DNA of 64,000 bases from Nageia nagi. Its lineage: Eukaryota; Pinophyta. The notes beneath the pieces are model-generated. The model did no database searches, was not told the origin of the DNA, and was given only the letters and a program-made list of their open reading frames with translations. The position numbers were made by a program, and so were the translations under genes. The stretch spans positions 163,990,001 to 164,054,000 of the forward strand of contig JBITNC010000001.1 of the NCBI GenBank assembly GCA_050084985.1, given 5' to 3'. Numbering within the stretch: the first letter of the stretch is position 1; each line of letters opens with the position of its first letter. Shown in pieces: positions 1-11,000 of the stretch.

Positions 1-330
1 CATTTACTTGTGTTATTGCTTGAGATCTTGCCCTAGTTACCTTAACGTTGCATATTAAGGGTTTATTTATGAGTTTATGCACTTGCTACTAGACTTTGGG
101 TCACCTTTGGTCTAGACATTGGATTTGTGGATGCTATTTCTTGTCATTCTGCTTCTTAGACGTTGGGTTTGCATGGAGTATTGGCATTATTTTGAGCATT
201 TTGATGAGATTTGATATTCCTAGCCTAGATGTTGGGTTTTTGCAATAAAATATTGCACTTGAGGTTGGACGTTTGCATTTTTTGAGCACAAATAGGGCAT
301 TTTGGGTATCTGAAGTGCATGAACAAATTA
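1..330. mobile_element. LTR-like fragment with repeated ACGTTGG-type motifs
   Basis: No gene is visible. The motif TAGACGTTGGG and variants (ACATTGG, AGATGTTGGG, GGACGTTTGC) recur roughly every 40-60 bp. The same motif style marks the 3' part of the LTRs at 5390-5610 and 20280-20420, so this is probably the tail of a related LTR whose start lies left of the window. Orientation and limits are not certain. Confidence 0.35.
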
Positions 331-905
331 ATTGTGAGTTTTGGTGAATTTTAGTAATTTTTATGAGCTCCGTTTGGGCAAAATTCCGAACCAGCCCTAG
401 TTCGGAATATTTCAATGCGCTACTCCTATCATGAACAATTCCACTTCAATCATGGCTCTTGACATCTTGTTATGTGCTAGAATGCGTGCGATTGTTCATC
501 AAGAATAATTGTAAATGGCTCTGGAAGGATCTTTGTGCCCATCTTCAATCAAAATTACAGAAGATCTACACAGAAAGAGGTGAAGAGAGATATGATGATG
601 TTGAAGAATCACATTTGTTGAGGCACACCATAGATATCAAATTGCAAGTGGTTTTAAGAACCATGGTTGATTTCATGTTGAAGGCAATTTGCTTTGTAAT
701 GTAAAAGTTGTTGGTCTTTGGAATAATTAAAAAAAATGGAGTGCATGGTCGGTGGTACCCAACATTGCTAAAATTATTACTAGAAGTTCACATCAAGTGG
801 GGGGGAGGATATGTTCTTTCTTCATAGAATGTGCACTTGATCCAAAATTTGAAGATGCTTCAAGTTGTTATAGGCGATTAGAGAAAATGAAGACTTGATG
901 ATCTA
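331..905. other. Unassigned sequence with one 81-codon ORF
   Basis: An ORF on the + strand at 459-704 reads as a charged, probably helical peptide (for example YTERGEERYDDVEES) that I do not recognise. It has no visible splice sites in frame with the TYW2 exon at 1961 and no transposon motif. It may be a fragment of a captured or degraded gene, or chance. Confidence 0.25.
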
Positions 906-1046
906 TAATCGACAAAGTAAACTTTGTAAATAGTGATCTACTCTACTACACCTGGCGGTTGCGACGACTGGTGATCCATGCAGTCCGGTAGGATGAGAAG
1001 GTTACCATAAGGATGCTCTTGGTGAAAGAGGCAAGCTCAAAGATTT

Positions 1047-1440
1047 GTATGGGTAAAAGAAGGCCCATACTCCACTTAATGTGAATGGATGTGTTTGTCC
1101 TCATTCACTAGATGAAGTGATTGGTTGTGTTTGTTTCCAATCACAATTGTTGAAGATGATTAGCATATATGTGCCCAATCATATGTTGTAAACGGTAGTG
1201 TATATCCATGTTTACAAACTTGATATTGGATAGTGTATGTCCCCAAATACAAGTACGTGAATGGTAGTGTGTCTCCTTGTTCACAACTAATGCGTTTGGA
1301 TAGCATGTGTGTCCCTATCCAGTTGAAGTAGAGAATCATGAATGGTTGAGGGTGTCCCTTTTCATGGGAAAATGAAGAAGCATAGCGAGGTGAGTTCCAT
1401 TATTGCTAATCATGTGTAGATGTGTATGTCCCTAGTCATA
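1047..1440 (+). repeat. Array of about nine hairpins with variable stems and a conserved loop
   Basis: Successive short inverted repeats sit every 35-50 bp. Clear stems are GTATGGG/CCCATAC (1047-1070), GTGAATG/CATTCAC (1081-1108), GTGATTGG/CCAATCAC (1117-1144), ATGATT/AATCAT (1156-1182), TTGTAAAC/GTTTACAA (1186-1217), GTGAA/TTCAC (about 1258-1284), TGGATAG/CTATCCA (1297-1321) and CATGAA/TTCATG (1337-1366). The stem sequence changes from unit to unit while pairing is kept; most loops resemble GTGTRTGTCC. The array ends about 80 bp before a polypurine tract and LTR, so it lies in the 3' untranslated region of a copia-type element. Palindromic repeats upstream of the polypurine tract are known in Sirevirus copia elements; kinship to those is inference. 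Confidence 0.7.
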
Positions 1441-1519
1441 CCTTGTATTTAGATGAAGTTCTAAGTGTATTCATCAAGTGTTGATATTCCATCTATCCCC
1501 ATTTAAAGATTGATGTAAT

Positions 1520-1840
1520 AAGGGGAGAGGGTGTTAGAAATAGTATTACATCACTCTCAAGTGATGAGGTTGTTATTGTCATTTGGCAGTACATGTCTAT
1601 CTGATGACTTTTAGTTGATGTGCATGGATAATCCATGTTCTGCCTGTATAAATAGTAAATACTTATCATCTCATAATGAAGTATATCATAGTATTTATAA
1701 ATCTCTCACTTATATGTTCGTAAGATACAAGTAGCAGCCCCCCTTTGAGAATTGCAAGCAGTATGGGTATACGTTATTTAAGTGATTTCTTTGAATTAAT
1801 TGCTATCTATTCGTTTACCAGGGTTCTCTATTTATTTCAC
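1520..1840 (+). mobile_element. Copia-type polypurine tract and 3' LTR (right edge approximate)
   Basis: The purine run AAGGGGAGAGGG (1520-1531) is followed at 1532 by TGTTAGAAATAG, the usual junction of a copia 3' LTR. A TATA-like CTGTATAAATAG lies near 1645, as expected within an LTR. The right edge is put near 1840 where CA-ending sequence appears, but no second LTR or target duplication was found. No pol remains upstream; only the hairpin-bearing 3' UTR precedes it. Confidence 0.55.
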
Positions 1841-1960
1841 CATGATTGTATGGGAGTCGTTTGTTTTATTGCTACCAAACTAATAACCCCAGCCCTAAAC
1901 ATTTTGCATATCTAATGTCAAAAGTTCATGTTTTCTGAAATGATAGTTGTGTGTCTGCAG

Positions 1961-2090
1961 ATGGGAGCGACTAGGCGATATGGCAGTGCTACCAATGAAT
2001 TCATTTAGAGATAACAGCTGGACTTGCTTTGGTATTGAGCTCTGGGCCACAGTGGCAAGGGTGCTTGGTGTGCGACGTGTAGCTCGTCAG
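1961..2090 (+). CDS. TYW2: TYW2 exon 1 of window
   Basis: The acceptor TGTCTGCAG ends at 1960 and the donor CAG|GTTAGT follows 2090. The exon starts with the third base of a codon and then encodes 43 residues from WERLGDMAVLP to GVRRVARQ, the segment just before the catalytic core in plant TYW2. It ends in phase 0. A preceding exon must exist outside the window, since no match to the kelch or TYW3 parts is seen in 1-1960. Confidence 0.88.
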
Positions 2091-5000
2091 GTTAGTACTA
2101 TCAATTTTGTGTGGTTATTGTATTTATCATAGAAGTGATCTTATTTTCATGTTAGGGACAAGCGTGTCATGAATCGGGTTTTGGTATCTGAATAGGCATA
2201 CGTGTCCAAGACAACATTGCCATTGTTAGTTTTTCCATCGGTTGCTTCTTTTTAGCTGTTGCATAAACTTCTGTTTGTGTTCATTTTATGGGCACAGGTT
2301 ACCCAGAATACCTCAAATCACATTTATATTATTATCATGGTTACTGGTAAGTGGTAACAAAGGATTAAAAATTCTAACTTGCATCTTGCAGAAACATGGT
2401 GGACCATCACAAAAAAACACCATTCTCAGAAACCAACCCAGCAACCAGCAATGGTAATACAAATGGGGAGAAGATAACAAGGGATGAACATAATATTGGG
2501 ACAACATACCTATCTCTTTCAAAATTTGTTTCGCAGCCCAGAACTGAGCATGCCTTGTAATGTTATTGAAATGGAAATATATGATTGATATTTACATGAA
2601 GATGATCAATGTTTACAAAGTTTGAAAGTCTTCTACCATTGGGCTTTTAACTCAATGGACATGATTTCTGGTGCATACCATATCATTAAGGTTAAAAATT
2701 TGATTCATTTTATTTTGCTTGTGTTGTTTCTTGTGCAAACCGTAGTCTTAATTGCACTTACTACTAATCTTGTTTCTGTGAGAGCAGTAAATAGTTTCCT
2801 TTTTAAAGCCTGTTATTTTCTTGATTGTATTAGATCTATTTATTCAGTTATTAACAAATGATAATACAATACAGAAGGTTTATCTTGTAGATCTTGGTTA
2901 GAATCCATCAGAATATACAAAATGTGTATAGAAGTTCTGATGTGGATAATATTGGATAACTAGGTCGGTCGTGACAAGATAGTCAAGTGGTTACAGAAAT
3001 AGGATGATAGGATGCTGGGATGGATATTGGCTGCTATCAACATCAAAGATCGGTTGCACCGGAGACGAGTGGTTGCTGATTGCAATCACTTTGAGGAGTA
3101 GACATTTGGGTAGAAAATGCACTGCCTGCGGTTAAATGTATTTCAGCCTTGAAGTAAAGAATACACAATGTTGTGGCAATTTCAACCAAATAACCAGTTG
3201 CTTAGTCTACAATTACACAGCCAGTAGATAAGATAAACGGGAGCAGTGTCTGAAGCTGTTTTTGATTCAAATGAATGTTGTGTTGCTTTATTAAAAAAAA
3301 AAAAAAAGTGAAAATTGAATCCCTTTATCTGCAATTACTTTTATTTGCGATCAATCAAGTACATGGCTATTTTTCATAATTCCTAGAGGATATGGTGCTA
3401 AATTTGTAACTGTACATCACTATAAACTATTTTTTAGGTAGTTTAACTTAAATAGTCAGTTGCTTTGTTCTTACCAATTTCACAGCGAGTAGACAAAATA
3501 AACCATGGCAGTGACATTTGACCGAAGTGGCTGTTGCTTGAACTGTTTTAAGTAAATATCTTGGAGTTTGTTGCCTTCATTATTACTAAATTAAAAATAA
3601 AGCCCTTCTTCTCCAAATAATTTTCATTCTGATCAATCAAGATGTACATGCCTTTATCTCATTATTTCTATAATATAATTTGCCAACTTATGCTTCTAGG
3701 GGCCTAAAAAGTGACTGAATGATCTAGTAGATGAACTTGGTTGGTGGAGACATTTATTGTAGATAGGAAAATCTCTTGTAGTCAATTTAAAAAGAAAGCA
3801 ATCATTTTCTCATGCATGAAGTATGACAGACCCTATCAAATTTTGACGCTTAATCCATTTGATTATTACGTGAACTTGGGGTCTTTGCATATAATTGATA
3901 CAAAGAATATAGGGTTCATTGTATATAATCAATAAACTATACATACTATGTATAATAAATAATAACATAAATGGTGGTGTTTAGAATACATTGTACAACT
4001 TTATCCATATATATGTCCACCAAAAGGTACCTTATGAAGGGATGCTTGCCTTTGACCATTAATACATAATACATATTACTCTTTTGGTTAAGGTAAAAAA
4101 AGGGTTTGAAAGCTCTGTACCCTTATACAATACAAAAGAAGGCTAGCCCATTATTACTTACCTGGAAACCATCAAACAACCTAGCGAAAGAAAAGATCTG
4201 AAAAAACAGCTGCAAAATGTGACAGTCCTTGCTTCATAAAGCAACAAGCAGATTCTTGAATCAAACGAACTTTAAGTGATTAAACCTTTCTATTCCTATT
4301 TCAGTTGATCTCCTTTTCCCATTAATACATAATATTATTAATGATTAATTTAGGTGTATAATATCTTACCCCACCTTACACATGCTTTTCATTGAAACAG
4401 TAGGGGAGAGTAGGATGAAAATATGATATCCCTTTTGTATTGTTGGAAATAATTATGGAATCCAATGGATTCCTCTTTGGAATATATTTTATTATTAAAT
4501 TATCTTTTAAGTCATTGCTTGGGATAGAAAACTTAATGGGTCAATGGACCCCATTGTGAGCCCCAAGTGGGATGTCTCCCTCCCAAGCTTAGATTAGGAG
4601 TTTTAATGTACTTGGAGATCCCGATCATGATTGTGGGAATCCCAAGGTCCATTTAGCACTTAGGAGATGGGATGAGCACTTATGTACATGCGCTAGCCTT
4701 GGGGAGACGCCTAGACCCCCATGTTGGCCTATGATGACACCTAGGCCCCACACATGGCACCTAGACCCACGTTAGGCATGCGTGGCACTCTAGACCTCCA
4801 TGTTTGCACTTATGACACTCAAGCCCCCCACGTTGGCCTGCTTGACCCCTAGGCACCCACGTTGGGTATTTTGGGCCCTCCAAGAGGCTAACGTTGGATT
4901 AGAGGAGTTGGAAATGATTTCTAGGTGAGATCCAAATTCAGCCAAGTGTTATTAGAGGACATTGGAGCCTCATTACTGGATATTCTTAATCATTATTACA

Positions 5001-8000
5001 CTCATACCGTCTAGAGGACAAGAAGACTTAGTGGTGCTAAGCAAACCCCTAGGTGCATCATCTAGGAGGGTTATTAGGCTGAGGGATCTTGTTATGGCAT
5101 TGGTGTAGCACCCTTGCCCAACTGGTGGTATTTCGAGGTTGAGCTTCTGCCATTTAGTTGGCCTCCAGGATTAGAGGAGGGTTCCTTCGATGGAGAGGAT
5201 TTGAGTTCTGAGGGAGCAAGACTGTCCCATTCGTCAGTCCAGTTTGAGGATTTGCATTGTGCCCTAGTTGACTCCTTGGAGGTCAATGTCTAGCTCTAGG
5301 AGCTTGGTATTGTATTGTATTTCATCTCATATCATAATACAACCATTGGGCCATTTGATCTCCATTTCATATTGTGTACTTGTTCATGTTTGCAACGTTG
5401 AGGTATCTTTGCATGTATGCGATTGTATAAGCCATACGTTGGCATTTTCCCTTGTTGTATATTGCTATCTGTTAGTTTGGGCCAGACATTGGCATTTTTG
5501 TGTTATTCATGCTTGTAATTGATGCCCTAAACCTAACGTTGGCACCTTGAGATTATTTGAGCTTGCATTTACACTTCTAGGCTTAACGTGGGCATTTGCT
5601 TGGCTGGAACTGATAACTTTATTTTGAGATCACATTCTGGATCATCACAAGTGGTATCAGAGCTTGGATCTGGTCAACCTGTTTATGAAACCTCTAGTAC
5701 ATTGCTATTACACCAGATCCAACACTTGGAGAGAAATAACGTCCGCAAGGAAGAGCAGGAAGCCACATACCAAAGAGACACCTTCTAGGGCCATCCATGA
5801 GGAGGATCATCGGTAGCGGATGAATGAGGCGTTGAATGAAGGTGAATACGGAAAGGAGGATGATGCGCCAAGGGGAAGATCCACATCGGCCAGGAGAAGA
5901 AGTTCTACTTCGGTTCGGGATTCCACACCTGAACGAATTTTCAATGAGCTTATTTCGACCATCCATAACATGATGGGAGCCATCACCACCATGCAAGGAC
6001 AGCTGAATAGGCATGTGGGTGTTCGTGAGGAACCAAAGAGGCAAGTTAGCCCCCATGTCCTATTCTAGATGACAAAGAGGAGCTGCATGAGGAGGATAGG
6101 GAGGGCAGACAGGGAGCCGAGCATGAGGAGATCCTTAGCATAAGAGATCGGGAATCTATTCATCATGGATCTATAGGTCATCTAGAACCCACATTCTTGA
6201 GATTCCATTCACATCGAGCACCACATGGTACTAACCCTCTCCTAGGGAGGTACTTGGAGGAGGACGTTGGCAAAATGGGGGAACAACCCATCATCCCCAA
6301 GCCGTCCAAACCTATGTTTCCAAAAACGTTTGGAGATGAGATGAAGAACAAGGTTCCTGGCCCAATAGAGCTGAATTAGATTTTTAGGGAGTATTCCATG
6401 CTGGATCCAGGGTTGAAGAGAGGTGTTAACTTCAATGGCTGCCTGGATATCCTAGGGTTGAAAGTGAGCAACACACATGGCCTACATACCCCAAGCAGCT
6501 CGTGGGGAGACAAGAGAGACCTGCAACAGAAAATAAATAAAATGCAGGTACAAAATCTATGATGGGAAGCAAATGATTGCTAGGACATGGTTGCATCAGC
6601 TGCAAACTTACTTCACCTTGACCTCGAACATGGTAAAGGAGGATGTGATCCATTTTGCATCTTTACATTTTGAGGGTGATACCCTTAAATGGTGGTAGCA
6701 TGGAGTGATCAACTAGGATTACTCGTTCATCACCTCTTTTGATGAGTTTTCTAAATGGTTGGTTAAGAGGTTTGATCGAAAGAAGGAGAATGACTACTTT
6801 CGGGATTTGACTTCATTAAGGCAACAAGGAGCAATGGATGAGTATGTGAGAGTTTCAAAAAACCGCAATCATGGTCCACCACATTCAGGAGGAACGATTG
6901 ACATTCCTCCTCATCGAGGGTTTGATGGAGCCACTGTAGGGAAGGGTCAAGGTGTCCTCTCCTAGGAACCTTGATGATGCTATTAGGGTTGTGTATGATC
7001 TTGAGCTGATAGTGAAATTTCTCAAGGGAGGGCAAATGTTCAAGGGACTAACCATGCGGAAGACCTATGCAGACAAGGAGTGGCCTAGCAATGCCAAACC
7101 CTTTCCCCCACCCTGAACGAACCAATTAGACATAGCTACATGGAGGAAGTTGAGTGAGGAAGGCAAGTGATTCTACTACAGGAAGACTTGGGAGCATGGG
7201 CACTGTTGCCAAGGCAAGGGGCAAGTGCACTACATAGAGGTGTTCTTCGATGAGGAGACAAATGATTCAGACCTAGATCTTGGCGTGGACATGCTAGACC
7301 AGGAGGCACCTAGAGCAAAGGGAATGTTAGGCAACATGATAGCTTCTGTGCATGGAGTGAAGAAGTACCTCACATTGAAGGTGATGGGGCAAGCGAGGGG
7401 ACAGGATGTGATGGTTCTGATTGATCCCGGAGCATCTCACAACTTCATTGATGAGGGCTTTGTGGAAAAGAACCTGAAAACTAAGGGGTTTGAAGGGTTC
7501 AGAGTTTCCAATGCCAACGGGAAACTCACACTTGTGGACCACATAGTGGAGAGATTTGGAGTGAGGTTGCAGAGCTACACTGTGAGGGAGAATTCTTATG
7601 TTCACCTCTTGAAGTGGCATCCTCATATCATTTTGGGAGTGCAATGGTTGTTCAAGTTGGGAGATATTCACACCAACTATTAGAAACTCACCATGAGTTT
7701 CGAGATCGATGGGAAGACCCATACGCTGGAAGGAGTTCGCGATAATTGTCCTTAGGTAGATAACAAGCTGATGTAGGTGATTGAGTTGTGCCAGAAGAAG
7801 GAGGAAGCTGAGAATGGTGCCACGTTGGGCATGAGGAGGAGGGCAATAAGAAGCCCCTACCCCCTACGTTGCACATCAGAGAGCTTGAGTATGGGACACA
7901 AAGCTTGAGGGACTACTGGCTCCCCACATTGGGCCTTGGAAAGATTGGATACCTCACTTTGGTTTATGAGGAGGATGGATACCCCACGTTGGGTCTTAGA

Positions 8001-11000
8001 GGAGCTAGATACCTCAACGTCGGGCCTTGGAGAGGTTGGATACCTCACGTTGAGTTCTGAGGAGGATGGACACCCCACGTTGGATCTTGGAAGTGCTAGA
8101 CACCTCACGTTGGGCCTTGGAGAGGTTGGATACCCCATGATGAACTTTGGAGAGGTTGGACATCTCACGTGGAGCCTTGAGGAGCATCTAACCCCACATT
8201 AGGTTTCAGGGAGGCTTGTTATCCAGTATTGAATCTCAGTGAGGTTGGATACTCAACGTTGGGTTTGAGGGAGTTTCTATTCCCCACGTGGAGTATAGGA
8301 GAGATAGGGAGTGGGATGATGAGCTTGAAGGCAGCTTGGTACCCCATATTGGAGGATGGGGAGGTTTCTTCCTTCACATTGGTCATTGAGGGAGTTTGGA
8401 ACTCCACGTTGAGCTTTGAAGTGACCGGGCCTCATACATGGAGCAAAGGCCCCACCTGTTTTCAGTTACCCATGATTTACTTTAGGTTCTTTCAGGTACA
8501 CCTTGCCATTGAACAGCTGAAAAGGAGTGACAGTTACATCAAATCAAAGTTTTCATATGCGTTATTGATGCATGGAAACATAGGGTTAGCATTGCACCAG
8601 ACTGCCATCATGGGGAGAAGATATTGAAGTTGTATTCCACCATGAAAGGTTACAACCCACTAGATTGAAGGATTCTTGGAAGACAATATGCTGCAGTTTT
8701 CCACCATTGCTTGAGGGCAAGCAATTCGAGAGGGGAAGCTTTGTGATATCCCCTTTGTATTGTTGGAAATAATTATGGAATCCAATGGATTCCTCTTTGT
8801 AATATATTTTATTATTATATTATCTTTTAAGTCATTGCTTGGGATAGAAGACTTAATGGGTCAACGGACCCCATTGTTAGCCCTAAGTGGGACGTCTCCC
8901 TCCCAAGCTTAGATTAGGAGTTTTGATGTACTTGGAGATCCCTATCATGATTGTGGGAATCCCAAGGTCCATTTGGCACTTAAAGGAGATGGGATGAGCA
9001 CTTATGTACATGCGCTAGCCTTGGGGAGACTCTTAGACCCCCATGTTGGCCCATAATGACACCTAGGCCCCACACATGGCTCCTAGACCCACGTTAGGCA
9101 TGCGTGGCACTCTAGACCTCCATGTTTGCACTTATGACACTCAAGCCCCCCACGTTGGCATGCTTGACCCCTAGGCACCCATGTTGGGTATTCTAGGCCC
9201 TCCAAGAGGCTAACTATTGAATAGAGGAGCTGAAAATGATTCCTAGGTGAGATCCAGATCCAACCAAGTGTTATAAAAGGACATTGGAGCCTCATTACTT
9301 GATATGCTTAATTATTATTACCCTCATACCGTCCAGAGAACAAGAAGACTTAGTGGCGCTAAGCAAACGCCTAGGTTCAACATCTAGGAGGGCTATCATG
9401 TTGAGGGATCTTGTTAGTCTATGGCATTGGTGTAACACGCTTGCCCATTCGATGGTATTTCGAAGTTGAGCTTCTGCCATTTAGCTGGCCGCAGGGTTAG
9501 AGGAGGGCTCCTTCGATGGAGAGGATTCGAGTTTTGAGGGAGCAAGACTTTCCCATCCGTCTGTCTAGTTTTACGATTTGCATTGTGCCCCAGTTGGCTC
9601 CTTGGAGGCCAATGCCTAGCTTTGGGAGCTTGGTATTGTATTGTATTTCATCTCATATCATAATACAACCATTGGGCCATTTGATCTTCATTTCGTATTG
9701 TGTAGTTGCTCATGTTTGTAACGTTGAGGTATCTTTGCATGTATGGGATTGTATAAGCCATACGTTGGCATTGTCCATTGTTGTATATTGCTCTCTGTTA
9801 GTTTGGGCAAGATGTTGGCATTGCAGTTTTATTCACGCTTGTAATTGATGCCCTAACCCTAACGTTGGCATCTTGAGGTTGTTTGAGCTTGCATTTACAC
9901 TTCTAGGCTTGACGTGGGCATTTACTTGGTTGGAATTGATAACTTTATTTCGAGATCACATTTTGGATCATCACAAACAATCATTATCATGTTTGCACTT
10001 CATGAATCGCTTCCATAACGTAACACCTCATAAAAAATGTTGGTGCACCTTTCCGAGTCATCTTCTCAATTCTATTTGAAGACATTAAATGAGTTGGTGG
10101 TGTTTGATGACTTAAATTATAAACTCTTTCATGTTTATGGTGGCTAGTTCTTGTAACAATTCAACTTCTAGGATGGTCCAATTAGGGCTAAAACATATAG
10201 GTTGTTTTGTAATTTCTTCATGGTTATTTTAACCTTTTGCCATTTTCCTAAATGTGTCCTAATAGCTCCATCGATGATCATAAAATCAAAATATTTAGCT
10301 GGGTATAGAAATAGATTAAGAATTTCTGCAATGGAGGCATCAATAATAGTATGAGTACTTCTAGAGCCTATTAGAATAGTTATCTTATGTTTCTTAATGT
10401 AGCCTTGAATTTTTAATGTATTAGGAGCCAATGCCCGTATGGGTAGGGCACGCTCTTCTGGGCATGACAATGGCATTGTAGTGCACGACGGTGTCGTCGA
10501 GCGGAGGCTCCCATAATTTCTCCGATGTGGCAAAGTCCTAATAAGATGGTTCGATGCGCCTATTTGTGCGGTAAAACACGGTTGTGCTCCTAAAGTCTCT
10601 TCACCGGGTGAGATCCCTTGATGTGGGCTAACGCCCTAGGTACCCAACATTCGTCCTGAAGAGCAATCCGTAACTGACGAATGGCCCCATAGTAAAGGGA
10701 GGAATGAAAGGATTGGTATGCCTGATAAGCTACTATAAAACTTCGGGAACCCTAATAACCCCTCGTGCCTTTCCTCTGCAATGCCAACTGAGGATTAAAT
10801 GAGGATTGGATTTATTTATAGTGCCTGTTGCTATTGAAACTTTTGATTATTTTGCAGCTAATTGTTCATGATCCAGTCAGTTTTCACTTGAGTTAAATTT
10901 TTTTGGTATCATGAGTCTCAACATTTGGTTCATCTTGATATGGTCCTTCACAAAGGTGAGTTTGTTTTCTTCTTGTTATTCTTCTGAAATTCTTTGTTAT

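Larger units (their letters stand above)
4424..9975 (+). mobile_element. Full-length non-autonomous gypsy-type LTR retrotransposon
   Basis: Two direct LTRs (4424-5649 and 8744-9975, about 1.23 kb each) both begin TGATATCCC and end GGATCATCACA. A primer binding site TGGTATCAGAGC follows the left LTR at 5652, and a purine tract GAGAGGGGAAG lies just before the right LTR. The interior has gag and protease remnants only. No reverse transcriptase, RNase H or integrase motif is seen; that place is occupied by a 30-bp minisatellite. The LTRs differ at many positions, so the insertion is old. The flanks AAATA and AACAA are at best a decayed target duplication. Confidence 0.85.

Noticed and set aside
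459-704. ORF as a possible upstream exon of the TYW gene
   Set aside because: The peptide matches neither the kelch nor the TYW3 part and has no in-frame splice sites; left unassigned.
5652-5663. Possible tRNA-Met gene fragment
   Set aside because: The 12-bp match to the tRNA end sits exactly at the LTR edge, as a primer binding site; no cloverleaf follows. The same holds at 14231, 33482 and 63768.
5694-6056. Minus-strand ORF over the gypsy gag start
   Set aside because: Composition shadow of the + strand gag remnant; no family resemblance.
9976-9980. Target duplication of the gypsy element at 4424-9975
   Set aside because: AACAA after the right LTR and AAATA before the left differ at two of five bases, so it is not counted as proof.
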